From Pseudomonadota bacterium (GTDB lineage Bacteria > Pseudomonadota > Gammaproteobacteria > Steroidobacterales > Steroidobacteraceae), in assembly GCA_023391815.1 (NCBI GenBank), contig JAEWAF010000072.1, positions 62,001 through 126,000 of the forward strand: a stretch of 64,000 nucleotides of DNA, written 5' to 3'. A program made the position numbers and the translations under genes. The notes beneath the pieces were generated by a model. That model saw only the letters and a list, made by a program, of their open reading frames with translations. It was not told the DNA's origin and did not search any database. Shown in pieces: positions 25,123-33,061 of the stretch (position 1 is the stretch's first letter; each line of letters opens with the position of its first letter).

Positions 25123-25160
25123 CGCCGACAGCCAGTGCTAAATAGCATTGGCCGTCGGCG
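25123..25160. repeat. Long inverted repeat after the propeller gene
   Basis: An 18-bp stem with a 2-base AA loop runs from CGCCGACAGCCAGTGCTA (25123-25140) to TAGCATTGGCCGTCGGCG (25143-25160), with one mismatch and one G-T pair. It lies 12 bases after the stop at 25110 and before the M20 gene. No T tract follows on either strand, so it is a terminator-like or processing hairpin rather than a textbook intrinsic terminator. Confidence 0.7.
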
Positions 25161-25213
25161 GTATTCAGGGCAGAATCCTCAGCCAGGTTCTGCTGCTGAG
25201 AGGTAAGGAATTC

Positions 25214-26752
25214 ATGGCTGAGTCCACCCGCGCGCTCCCCGGCGTCGATCGTCGCGAATTTCTGGCCGGCGCCCTCGCCAGTGCCGGCGCGATGGCAATA
25301 GGCTCCTCGGCGTGGGCCTCGGCCGCCGCTCGCTATCCGACCATTCGCAAGGCCGCCGAAGCGCAACGCGAAGCCGCCATCAAACGCATCCAGGACTGGA
25401 TCGCCCATCCCTCCATCGCCGCCGAAAACCTCAACATGAAGGAAGGCGCCGAATACATGGCGACGCTGGCGCGCGAGGCCGGCTTCGACTCGGCCACGAT
25501 CGTTCCGACCGAGGGCCATCCCGGCGTGTTCGCGACCATGGACAACGGCGCGAAGCGAACGCTGGCGCTGTACTTCATGTACGACGTGAAGCAGTTCGAT
25601 CCCGCCGAATGGTCGTCGCCACCGCTCGAAGGCCGCATCGTCGACAAGCCCGGCTTCGGCCGCGCCATCGTCGGACGCGGCGCCGTGAATCAGAAAGGTC
25701 CCGAGGCCACCGTGCTCGCCGCGCTCCATGCGATGCGCGCCGCCAAAGTGAAACTGCCGGTGAATCTGGTGCTGGTCGCCGAGGGCGAGGAAGAAATCGG
25801 CTCGCCGCATTTCCATCAGGTCGTGCAGAGCCCGAACGTGTTCGCCGCGCTGAAAAAAGCCGAGGGCATTTTCATTCCGGCGAGCTGGCAGGACATGAAC
25901 GGCAATGTCGCGGTCAATCTCGGCTCCAAGGGCGTCGTCGAGCTGGAGCTGATCGCGAGCGGCGAGAAATGGGGTCGCGGGCCGAAAGGCGACATTCACT
26001 CCAGCATGAAGGCCATGGTCGACTCACCGCCCTGGCGCCTGGTCCAGGCGTTGAACACGCTGGTGACACCGGACGGCAATACCGCGGCTATCGAAGGCTG
26101 GTTCGAGAACGTCCGCCCGCTCACGGCACGTGAGAAGGAATTGATCGCGCAGATCGCACGCGACGGCGATGAAGCGACCCAGAAGAAACTGCTGGGGGTG
26201 ACGCGCTGGATCGACGATCTGCCCTATGCACAGGCACTCGAGCGCCTGGCTTCGCAACCGACCGTGAACATCGAAGGTCTGGTGTCCGGCTACACCGGCC
26301 CGGGCGGCAAGACCGTTCTGCCGGGACGCGCGGTCGCCAAGCTCGACCTGCGGCTCGTTCCGAATCAAACACGCAAAGAGGCCGTGGAGAAACTGCGCGC
26401 GCATCTGAACAAGAAAGGCTTCAACGACGTCGAGCTGAACGTCACCGGCGGTTACGATCCCACCGAGACCGCCGAAGACAGTCGTATCATTCGCGCCGAG
26501 CTGGCGACATACAAACGCGCCGGTGTGAAAGCCACACTCAATCCGCGACTGGCCGGTTCCTGGCCCGGCGCTGTCTTCACCGCGCCGCCGTTATCGCTGC
26601 CCGCCGGCCACTTCGGCCTGGGCCACGGTTCCGGCGCGCACGCGCCCGATGAATACTACGTCGTGGAATCGACCAATCCCAAAGTCGCGGGCATCGTCGA
26701 CGCGATCATGGGCTACGTCGACATGTTCCATCAGATCGCCGAAGTGAAATAG
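25214..26752 (+). CDS. M20-family metallopeptidase homologue with altered metal site, Tat-exported
   Basis: This 512-residue protein has a twin-arginine signal (DRREFLAGALASAG) and the M20 layout: general base region EGEEE, dimerisation domain, and terminal GSGAHAPDEYYVVES. Two metal positions are changed: the usual HxD is MYD (in YFMYDVKQFDP), and the bridging Asp of GRGxxDxKG is Asn (GRGAVNQKG). Typical M20 enzymes are zinc or cobalt aminoacylases, dipeptidases or carboxypeptidases; this one may have weakened or different chemistry. AGGTAAGGA precedes the ATG at 25214. Confidence 0.85.
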   Translation: MAESTRALPGVDRREFLAGALASAGAMAIGSSAWASAAARYPTIRKAAEAQREAAIKRIQDWIAHPSIAAENLNMKEGAEYMATLAREAGFDSATIVPTEGHPGVFATMDNGAKRTLALYFMYDVKQFDPAEWSSPPLEGRIVDKPGFGRAIVGRGAVNQKGPEATVLAALHAMRAAKVKLPVNLVLVAEGEEEIGSPHFHQVVQSPNVFAALKKAEGIFIPASWQDMNGNVAVNLGSKGVVELELIASGEKWGRGPKGDIHSSMKAMVDSPPWRLVQALNTLVTPDGNTAAIEGWFENVRPLTAREKELIAQIARDGDEATQKKLLGVTRWIDDLPYAQALERLASQPTVNIEGLVSGYTGPGGKTVLPGRAVAKLDLRLVPNQTRKEAVEKLRAHLNKKGFNDVELNVTGGYDPTETAEDSRIIRAELATYKRAGVKATLNPRLAGSWPGAVFTAPPLSLPAGHFGLGHGSGAHAPDEYYVVESTNPKVAGIVDAIMGYVDMFHQIAEVK

Positions 26753-26753
26753 A

Positions 26754-27008
26754 GTGATCCGCATCTTCCGCTGCAGCGATTACATCGAAGCGCATCTCGT
26801 CGAGGGACTGCTCAGAGAGCGCGGCATAGGCACATTCCTGCAGGGCGCGATGTTGCAAGGTGGCCTGGGCGAACTGCCCGCGCTCGGCCACCTTGCGATC
26901 ATGATCGATGAAGCCGACCGCAGCGCCGCCCAGCTCGTCATCGACGCCTACGAGCGCGGCGAGCTGAAGATCGACGATTCGCCGGACAGCGACGACCCGA
27001 GTCTGTAA
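26754..27008 (+). CDS. DUF2007 small protein
   Basis: This 84-residue protein has the DUF2007 pattern: a short strand IRIFRCSDYIEAHLVEGLLRE-like segment, GIGTFLQG, then a hydrophobic strand HLAIMIDEADRSAAQLVI. Family members are annotated as putative signal-transducing proteins, but no mechanism is established. The GTG start lies two bases after the M20 gene's stop, so co-transcription is likely. Confidence 0.78.
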   Translation: MIRIFRCSDYIEAHLVEGLLRERGIGTFLQGAMLQGGLGELPALGHLAIMIDEADRSAAQLVIDAYERGELKIDDSPDSDDPSL

Positions 27009-27084
27009 CAAGCCGGGTCGGTCGTGTAAGCTTCCCAGCCTTGGTCCGCGCACCTCGCGGCCATCGCTCCATACCAACCCGTCC

Positions 27085-28008
27085 TTGCACGCCGCCGCCT
27101 CTTTACATCGCCCGATCCTGGGCATCGCGCTGAAGCTCGTCTCCGTCGTGCTGTTCGCCGGCATGACGTTGTGCGTGAAGCTGCTTGGTCAGGCGGTTCC
27201 CATCGGCCAGACCATCTTCGTGCGCGGCGTCGTTTCGGTGGTGCTGCTCGCCTGGTTGGCGTGGCATACGAACCAGCTACATCTGTTGAAGACGGCGAAC
27301 TGGCGCTCGCATGCACTGCGCTCGTTGTCCGGCACGGTGAGCATGTTCTGTCTGTTCGCCGCGGTCACGATGATTCCGCTGGCCGACGTGACCGCGATCT
27401 CGTTCACCTCGCCGATGTTTCTAACCCTGCTCGCGATGGTATCTCTCGGCGAGAAAATCCATCGCTTCCGCTGGACGGCATTGGCCATCGGCTTTGTCGG
27501 TGTGCTGATCATGCTCGGCCCGCATCTATCATTTGCGGACGGCGCATCGCTCGGCGCGCTGGTCGCGCTCGGCGCGGCCATGTTCTCGGCCATCGCGATG
27601 GTCTTCCTGCGCATGATGAGCGGTGGCGAGCACGCGATCACCATCACGTTCTATTTTTCGCTGACGTTCATGGTGCTTGCGGCGCTGACCGCGCTCGGCG
27701 GCTGGGTGATTCCGACGCCGATGCAATGGCTGCTGATCATTCTCGCCGGACTGTTCGGCGTCACCGGCCAGGTCGTGATGACCTACTCTTATCGATACGC
27801 GCCGGCCTCGACGATTGCACCGCTCGACTACAGCAACATGATCATGTCCGTGATCCTGGGCTATGTGTTCTTCGCCGAAGTGCCGTCGACCTCGGTGTGG
27901 ATCGGCGCGCCGCTGGTCGTCCTCGGCGGTCTGATCATTCTGTGGCGCGAATACCAGCTGAAGAAACGTCCCAGCCCGCCGGCGCCGGAATCGGCACCGG
28001 AAGCCTGA
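27085..28008 (+). CDS. DMT-superfamily (EamA) inner-membrane transporter
   Basis: This protein of about 307 residues has ten hydrophobic helices arranged as two EamA repeats, including SFTSPMFLTLLAMVSLGEKIHRFRW at the end of the first and YSNMIMSVILGYVFFAEVPSTSVW at the end of the second. EamA proteins export metabolites such as amino acids or nucleosides; specificity cannot be read. TTG 27085 is the best available start in this frame, without a clear ribosome site. It is a single gene, with a convergent neighbour 7 bases beyond its stop. Confidence 0.88.
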   Translation: MHAAASLHRPILGIALKLVSVVLFAGMTLCVKLLGQAVPIGQTIFVRGVVSVVLLAWLAWHTNQLHLLKTANWRSHALRSLSGTVSMFCLFAAVTMIPLADVTAISFTSPMFLTLLAMVSLGEKIHRFRWTALAIGFVGVLIMLGPHLSFADGASLGALVALGAAMFSAIAMVFLRMMSGGEHAITITFYFSLTFMVLAALTALGGWVIPTPMQWLLIILAGLFGVTGQVVMTYSYRYAPASTIAPLDYSNMIMSVILGYVFFAEVPSTSVWIGAPLVVLGGLIILWREYQLKKRPSPPAPESAPEA

Positions 28009-28015
28009 GCCGGCG

Positions 28016-29359
28016 TTACTTCAACAGCACCAGCTCCTCGGCCATGGTCGGATGAATTGCGACCACTTCATCGAGCTGTGATTTGCGGAGCCCCGCCTTC
28101 ACCGCAATGGCGAGGACCTGCAGAATCTCCGGCGCGTCCGGGCCGATCATGTGGGCCCCGACGATTTTGTCGGTCGCGTCATCGACGATGATCTTGTAGA
28201 GCGCGCGCTCGCTGCGTCCGGCAAGCACGTTCTTCATCGGCCGGAAGTCCGCGGTGTAGACCTTCACAGCCCCGAGTTGATTGCGCGCCTCGCCTTCGGT
28301 GAGCCCGACGCCAGCGAGCGGCGGGTGACTGAACACCGCCGAAGGGATGCACTTGTAATCGACCTTCGTCGGCTTCTTGCCAAACACCGTATCCGAGAAC
28401 GCCTGCCCCTCGCGAATCGCCACCGGGGTGAGCTGGACGCGATTGGTCACATCGCCGACCGCATAGATGGACGGACACGTCGAGCGACTCTCGTCATCCA
28501 CTCGAACCGCGCCATTCTCGTCGATCTCGACGCCCGCGCTCTCCAACCCCAGGCCGCGCGTGTTCGGCACGCGTCCGGTAGCAAACATGACCCCATCGAA
28601 CTCCACCGGTCCGCCGGGCATGTAGACGGTGAGCGCGCCGCTCGATTCCTTGACGATCTTTTCGATAGGCGAGTTGAACAGGAACTGGATGCCCTTGGTC
28701 ATCGAGATCTGCAACAGCCGGTCGCGAATCTGGGCGTCGTAGCCGCGCAGGATCACATCCGAGCGATTGACCAGCGTGACCTTCACACCGAACTCGTTGA
28801 ACACCCCCGCGAACTCATTGGCGATATAGCCGCCGCCCGCGATCAACAGGCGCTTGGGCAACTGTTCGAGATGGAACGCCTCGTTGGAGGTGAAACCGTG
28901 CTCGCATCCTGGCTTATTCGGCACATGCGGACGCGCACCGGTCGCGATCAAGATGACATCGGCTGTGTATTCGCGCTCGCCGACGCGCACGCTATGCGGA
29001 CCGGTGATGACCGCGCGCTCCGGCAAGATCTTTACTTTGTGATTGTCGAGCGTCTGCGTATAGAGCCCGCTGAGGCGGGTCACTTCCGAGAGCACGTTGT
29101 CACGCAACGTCGGCCAATCGAATTTCGCCTCGTTCACGTGCCAGCCGAAGCGACCCGCATCTTCCAGGTCCTCGGCGAAATGTGCGCCGTACACCAGCAG
29201 TTTCTTGGGCACGCAGCCGCGAATCACACAGGTGCCGCCGATCCGATATTCCTCGGCGACTGCAACTTTGGCGCCGTGAGCAGCAGCCACACGCGCCGCG
29301 CGCACACCGCCGGAACCGGCACCGATCACGAACAGATTGAAATCGCGCTGACTGGGCAT
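28016..29359 (-). CDS. gor: Glutathione-disulfide reductase
   Basis: This 447-residue flavoenzyme has FAD fingerprint FVIGAGSGGVRAARVAA, the redox-active pair GGTCVIRGCVPKK, an NADPH-binding GGGYIANEFAG motif, YAVGDVT and the C-terminal catalytic HPTMAEE. It reduces oxidised glutathione with NADPH in the cytosol. The SGGVRAAR and CVIRGCVPKKL context favours glutathione reductase over lipoamide or mercuric reductase. A YheU gene lies 9 bases upstream on the same strand. Confidence 0.94.
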   Translation of the reverse strand: MPSQRDFNLFVIGAGSGGVRAARVAAAHGAKVAVAEEYRIGGTCVIRGCVPKKLLVYGAHFAEDLEDAGRFGWHVNEAKFDWPTLRDNVLSEVTRLSGLYTQTLDNHKVKILPERAVITGPHSVRVGEREYTADVILIATGARPHVPNKPGCEHGFTSNEAFHLEQLPKRLLIAGGGYIANEFAGVFNEFGVKVTLVNRSDVILRGYDAQIRDRLLQISMTKGIQFLFNSPIEKIVKESSGALTVYMPGGPVEFDGVMFATGRVPNTRGLGLESAGVEIDENGAVRVDDESRSTCPSIYAVGDVTNRVQLTPVAIREGQAFSDTVFGKKPTKVDYKCIPSAVFSHPPLAGVGLTEGEARNQLGAVKVYTADFRPMKNVLAGRSERALYKIIVDDATDKIVGAHMIGPDAPEILQVLAIAVKAGLRKSQLDEVVAIHPTMAEELVLLK

Positions 29360-29368
29360 GAGAGAAAT

Positions 29369-29635
29369 CTATTTGAGCTTGCGTGTCACGACGATGTCGA
29401 CCGAGTTGGACTGCGGATCGAACATGATCTGCGCCTCGCCGCGCTCGAGCTGATGCAAGACGTGCGTCAGCTTTTCTTCGAGCGTGAACTCGCGCTCGCC
29501 GTACTCCGTCCCCTCGCGCAACACGAACGACTCGATCACGCCGCGAAGTGCGTCGGCCGACAGCTCGGTGTGCGGCACCGCCACGGGCGTGAGCTCGTCA
29601 TCGTCGGGGTGCGTGTTGGAGGGATCGAACGGCAT
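29369..29635 (-). CDS. YheU family protein (UPF0270)
   Basis: This 88-residue acidic protein has the YheU core: LSADALRGVIESFVLREGTEYGE, then TLEEKLTHVLHQLERGEAQIMFD. The family is widespread in gammaproteobacteria and its function is unknown. ATG 29635 is preferred to 29650. It sits between the DUF1615 lipoprotein and glutathione reductase genes, with short gaps, so the three may be co-transcribed. Confidence 0.88.
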   Translation of the reverse strand: MPFDPSNTHPDDDELTPVAVPHTELSADALRGVIESFVLREGTEYGEREFTLEEKLTHVLHQLERGEAQIMFDPQSNSVDIVVTRKLK

Positions 29636-29653
29636 GCGCGACGATAGCACAGC

Positions 29654-30787
29654 TCAGCCCGAGCGGCCGCGCGCCAGACAGCGCTCGTAACGCTCGTCGA
29701 CACGCTTCGCGAACCACTCGGTGGTGAGTTTGCGTGTGATCTTGGGACTTTCCAGACGGATGTTGGGCAGCACCGCGCGCGGCAACGGCGTCTTCGAGCG
29801 CTTGTCGGCCAACGCGAACACGCGCTTGAAAAGCTTACTGTCCTCGAACGCCTGCTCGCCGCCGAGCTCCAGGTCGCGACGGATCGCACGCTCGTCCAGA
29901 TCCAGGTCGCCGGCCAGGCTGCGAATGGCCAGCTCGGTATTGCTCGGCTCGCTCGTGCCATGAATCAACAGATCGCCATCGAGCGCGAGTTTTTGCTTCG
30001 TCAATTTGCTCACGGCATTTTGAAACGCGGCGTTGCGGCTCGCGTAATGACCGGCGTTGTAATCGGCGAAACGAAACAACGGGTCGGTGTAGCTCACCGG
30101 GTAATCGAGCAGATGCGCGATGCCGAAGTACAGGCCGCCGCGTCGCGTGAACACCTCGTCACGAACGCTGCCCGGCATCGGATAGGGATAGCGCTTCTCG
30201 CGCGCGTGCTGTTCGGCGTACTCGATGCTCACCTGCATCGGCCCGCCGGTGTGCACCGGGTTCAAGCGGCCGAACAAACGTTCGCCGAGCGGCACCATGC
30301 CGATGAAGTCGCCGAAGATATCGCTCAGCTCCTGTTCGGTCTGCACTTTCTCGATGCGCTCGCGATATGTCTTGCCGGTCGGCGACTCGACCGCCAACGC
30401 CGCGTCCACCAGGAACTTCGGGATCTTGTAACGCGCCGCTCTGGCGTCGATCTCACGACGCGCGATTTCCGGCAAGCCCGGTACTGCAGGGCTCGCTTGA
30501 AACGTCGACTCCTGTTCCGTCACCGCGATCACCGAGCAGATATTCTCGGGCGTCGGCCGAATCGACAACGCCTCGAACGCGGCAAACATATCGACCGCCC
30601 AGGCTTCGCGATTCTTCACCGTCGGGGCGATGCGCTTGACGATCTGCGCCCGTGCCACGTCCGGATCGATGGCCGGCTCACGCACCGGTGGAACCGAGCA
30701 GCTGGAGATAAAGGCGAGGCACAGCAGTGTCGCCACTCTGCGGATCAGGAACGGACGTTCAGCGCCGAGGCGCGGCCGGGCCATCAT
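29654..30787 (-). CDS. DUF1615 lipoprotein
   Basis: This 377-residue protein carries a lipoprotein signal (LCLAFISSC). The mature part has the DUF1615 features: ENICSVIAVTEQESTFQASP near residue 80, GGPMQVSIEYAEQHA and YFGIAHLLDYP. The ESTF and MQVS context recalls lytic-transglycosylase-like folds (catalytic Glu after a QES motif), though activity is unproven. The start overlaps the stop of the GIY-YIG gene by four bases, so the two are translationally coupled. Confidence 0.85.
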   Translation of the reverse strand: MMARPRLGAERPFLIRRVATLLCLAFISSCSVPPVREPAIDPDVARAQIVKRIAPTVKNREAWAVDMFAAFEALSIRPTPENICSVIAVTEQESTFQASPAVPGLPEIARREIDARAARYKIPKFLVDAALAVESPTGKTYRERIEKVQTEQELSDIFGDFIGMVPLGERLFGRLNPVHTGGPMQVSIEYAEQHAREKRYPYPMPGSVRDEVFTRRGGLYFGIAHLLDYPVSYTDPLFRFADYNAGHYASRNAAFQNAVSKLTKQKLALDGDLLIHGTSEPSNTELAIRSLAGDLDLDERAIRRDLELGGEQAFEDSKLFKRVFALADKRSKTPLPRAVLPNIRLESPKITRKLTTEWFAKRVDERYERCLARGRSG

Positions 30788-31053
30788 GACGGTTGCTTGT
30801 CGGCTCGCAGCTTTGCCCAGGCCAGCCGCGCCGGGCGATCCAACTTCTTCAGGGCCGCTTCCGCTTTCATTGCCTCGGACTTGGTGGCGAAGGACTCCGA
30901 CCCAAGCACGCGCACCGGCGGATTCGAACGAGTGAATTTCGCACCCTTGCCGCGACTATGGGCTTCGAAGCGGGCGGCGACGTCGGTCGCGATCCCCGCA
31001 TAGGTCCGGCCATCCCGGCACGCAAGCAAATACACCCACCAGCAGTCACTCAT
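30784..31053 (-). CDS. GIY-YIG domain protein (UPF0213 type)
   Basis: This 89-residue protein is a single GIY-YIG domain: VYLLAC and TYAG replace the GIY and YIG tripeptides, with Arg in ARFEAHSRGKGAKFTRS and Glu in MKAEAALKKL, the usual catalytic residues. Such small proteins are thought to be nucleases, but their role is unsettled. It is coupled to the DUF1615 gene by an ATGA overlap. Confidence 0.88.
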   Translation of the reverse strand: MSDCWWVYLLACRDGRTYAGIATDVAARFEAHSRGKGAKFTRSNPPVRVLGSESFATKSEAMKAEAALKKLDRPARLAWAKLRADKQPS

Positions 31054-31101
31054 ACGGAAAGATTACCGTATGTGCCGTCGACTCGGACAGCTTGGAGCCT
31101 C

Positions 31102-31440
31102 CTAGCGAAGCCCCGACCGGTCCGGCGCCATCACGCCGCCGATGGCCGCGCCGACCAATAAACTCACACTCGAGATCAGCGCCCACAGTCCGACCGCGAG
31201 CCCGCCGAAGAAACCGAGCACGGGGCGTCCGTACGAAGCCAGCAATCCCCACAGCGCCAGACCGACCACGATCGCGGGCAACACCGCCGCGCTCAGCCCG
31301 CGCCCCGCCGACCCCGCCTTGTAGCCACCGACCCAGCCGCCGATCAGGCCGTTGACGGCCGGCAGGAAAAACAACACCAGACTGATGACGATCATCCACA
31401 GCGCGCTCGCCAGGATGGAGCTGTCTCGTGCTTGTGCCAT
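31102..31440 (-). CDS. Small integral membrane protein (DUF5518-like)
   Basis: This 112-residue protein has three or four hydrophobic helices with a glycine-rich segment GLIGGWVGGYKAGSAGRGL between the first and second and GAAIGGVMAP at the end. That resembles DUF5518-type small membrane proteins, but the match is weak. GAGGGA precedes the ATG at 31440. The reading frame stays open upstream over the GST gene, which I regard as chance. It is a single gene. Confidence 0.65.
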   Translation of the reverse strand: MAQARDSSILASALWMIVISLVLFFLPAVNGLIGGWVGGYKAGSAGRGLSAAVLPAIVVGLALWGLLASYGRPVLGFFGGLAVGLWALISSVSLLVGAAIGGVMAPDRSGLR

Positions 31441-31557
31441 GGTGAATCCCTCAGCGGTGAAGTCGAGTTGATAACACACGATCGCGAAGGCGGTTCCCGG
31501 TCGCGTCTTGGCCGAAACTGGCGGGTGTCGAGTCCCTACATGGGGCATCATACCGAT

Positions 31558-32196
31558 ATGACATACACCCTCTACTACTCTCCCGGCGCCGCCAGCCTGG
31601 CGGTTCATTGGATGCTGATCGAGCTCGGCGTGCCGTTCGAGGCGAAGCTGGTGAGCATCGACGATGGCGCGCAAAAATCGCCGGAGTATCTGCGACTGAA
31701 CCCGAGCGGTCGCATTCCGACGATGGTGGTCGATGGCAAGCCGCATGGCGAATCGGCCGGCCTGCTGATGCTGCTCGCGGAACGTCATCCGGAAAAAGGA
31801 TTCGCACCTCCGCCCGGATCGCCCGCGCGCGCCGATTATCTCGAAACGATGATCTTCCTCGCGAACACGCTCCTGCCCGCGATGCGCGATTGGTTCTATG
31901 CCGAGAGCGACGGCGATCCCGCGGGTGCCGATGCGGTGAAGGCGCTGGCGCGACGGCGAATCGAAGCCGCCTGGGATCGTCTCGACGCTCGCCTGGCCGA
32001 CGGTCGCACTCATCTGTTGGGCAAGGACCTCGGCGCGGCCGACTTCCTGGCAACCATGTTGATGCGCTGGTCGCGCAACATGCCGCGCCCCGCCACCACT
32101 TGGAAGAACCTTGCCCCGTACATTCATCGGATGCGCGCCCGCCCTGCGTTTCTCGATGTCTACGCGCGCGAGGGTCTGACCGAATGGCAAAACTAG
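31558..32196 (+). CDS. Glutathione S-transferase family protein
   Basis: This 212-residue protein has an N-terminal thioredoxin-like domain (YTLYYSPGAASLAVHWML, then LNPSGRIPTMVVDGKPHGESAGLL, where the Pro-Thr and Glu-Ser positions bind glutathione) and an all-helical C-terminal domain with LGKDLGAADFLATML. The YYSPGAAS start recalls beta-class or related bacterial GSTs. It conjugates or transfers glutathione to electrophiles in the cytosol. I chose ATG 31558; an in-frame ATG at 31540 is also possible. Confidence 0.9.
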   Translation: MTYTLYYSPGAASLAVHWMLIELGVPFEAKLVSIDDGAQKSPEYLRLNPSGRIPTMVVDGKPHGESAGLLMLLAERHPEKGFAPPPGSPARADYLETMIFLANTLLPAMRDWFYAESDGDPAGADAVKALARRRIEAAWDRLDARLADGRTHLLGKDLGAADFLATMLMRWSRNMPRPATTWKNLAPYIHRMRARPAFLDVYAREGLTEWQN

Positions 32197-32354
32197 CGCG
32201 TCCTGTCGGCCATCCTGCTAAGGCCATGTCGTAGAGGAATCGCAGACCTCGCCGTAGGGGTCATTGGTCCGTGCCGCCATATTTGGGCCTGCATGCCGCT
32301 CGTATGCTCATCGACAGCTTCCTGTTATCGCTTCAGCTGCCGAGGACATACGCA

Positions 32355-32513
32355 ATGCAGACTTCGATTGCCATCTCCGTCGCCACCACCGTGCAGAACT
32401 CCCCCGAGTGGGTGAAAACCGCCGCGAAAGCCACGTTCCTGGCCCTGTTCCTGAAGGGCACCATGTGGGTGGGCGCGTCGTGGCTCGCGCTGCGAGGTTT
32501 TGGCGCGCTGTAG
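32355..32513 (+). CDS. Tiny membrane protein
   Basis: This 52-residue protein has a polar start (MQTSIAISVATTVQNSPEW) and one hydrophobic helix, TFLALFLKGTMWVGASWLAL. GAGGA lies 8 bases before ATG 32355, which supports translation. The frame is open to 32271, but that stretch lacks a ribosome site. I do not recognise a family. It precedes the DUF6494 gene by 84 bases with a hairpin between. The 158 bases before it hold no gene that I can see. Confidence 0.6.
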   Translation: MQTSIAISVATTVQNSPEWVKTAAKATFLALFLKGTMWVGASWLALRGFGAL

Positions 32514-32547
32514 TCACCCGCCTTCCCCGGATCGAACCAGCAACATC

Positions 32548-32578
32548 CGGGACCCGCGGCGCGTTGATCCGGGTCCCG
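32548..32578 (+). repeat. Hairpin between two tiny genes
   Basis: A perfect 9-bp stem joins CGGGACCCG (32548-32556) to CGGGTCCCG (32570-32578) around a 13-base loop. It lies 20 bases upstream of the DUF6494 ATG. No T tract follows, so it may be a leader structure or a weak terminator of the preceding tiny gene. Confidence 0.5.
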
Positions 32579-32597
32579 TCAGAGTCTGGAGAGATCC

Positions 32598-32804
32598 ATG
32601 AACGACGACACCTTCAATCTCAGCATTCGCAAATTCCTCAAGGCCGTCGGCATCGGTTCGCAGCGGGAAATCGAGCACGCGGTGGCCGCCGCGCTCCAGG
32701 ACGGCAGGATCGCCTCCAATGCCAGCCTGCCCGCGCGAATGACGCTCGAAGTCGAGGGCGTCCAGCTCAAAGTCGTCTTCGACGGGGAAATCGAGCTGGG
32801 CTGA
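32598..32804 (+). CDS. DUF6494 family protein
   Basis: This 68-residue protein has the family pattern: FNLSIRKFLKAVGIGSQREIEHAV, then a charged C-terminal beta segment MTLEVEGVQLKVVFDGEIELG. The function is unknown. A GGAGAG sequence precedes the ATG. It is the second of two tiny genes and is separated from the xylanase gene by a promoter region. Confidence 0.8.
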   Translation: MNDDTFNLSIRKFLKAVGIGSQREIEHAVAAALQDGRIASNASLPARMTLEVEGVQLKVVFDGEIELG

Positions 32805-32929
32805 ATCGACCGACGCACGACGCGATCGGCTGAAGAAACATCTGGCCCGGTTCGATCAGGATCGGGCAGCGCCCGAGCAATAGCGCGACCCCGCGCTCGC
32901 TATATCTTTCGATACACCTGGAGCAGCGC

Positions 32930-32958
32930 TTGACACGTTCAGACGGCTGGCGGATAAG
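32930..32958 (+). promoter_or_regulatory. Sigma-70 promoter of the xylanase gene
   Basis: A perfect -35 hexamer TTGACA (32930-32935) is followed after 17 bases by GATAAG (32953-32958), a four-of-six match to the -10 hexamer. Transcription would begin around 32965 and give a leader of about 97 bases. The rest of the gap from 32805 to 32929 shows nothing else that I can name. Confidence 0.65.
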
Positions 32959-32970
32959 TACACGCCGTCA

Positions 32971-32984
32971 CGGTAGCGGTACCA
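32971..32984 (+). promoter_or_regulatory. LacI-family operator in the xylanase promoter
   Basis: CGGTAGCGGTACCA matches 12 of 14 positions of the TGGTAGCGCTACCA type of palindrome used by LacI-family regulators of xylan and sugar genes in related bacteria. It lies just after the predicted transcription start, where a repressor would block initiation. No LacI gene is present in the window, so the regulator would be encoded elsewhere. Confidence 0.55.
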
Positions 32985-33061
32985 TTTTACCGGGAGGTTG
33001 GTAACAAACAGCACATCGAACGCCTGTTTTCAATTGACGCCACAACGAAGGGGGATCGACC

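Noticed and set aside
28151..29647. 498-codon forward frame opposite glutathione reductase and YheU
   Set aside because: Both reverse-strand genes have diagnostic motifs; the forward product is an Arg/His-rich shadow.
30784..31053. GIY-YIG protein as a homing endonuclease
   Set aside because: It is a single small domain of the housekeeping UPF0213 type, is coupled to DUF1615 and interrupts no gene.
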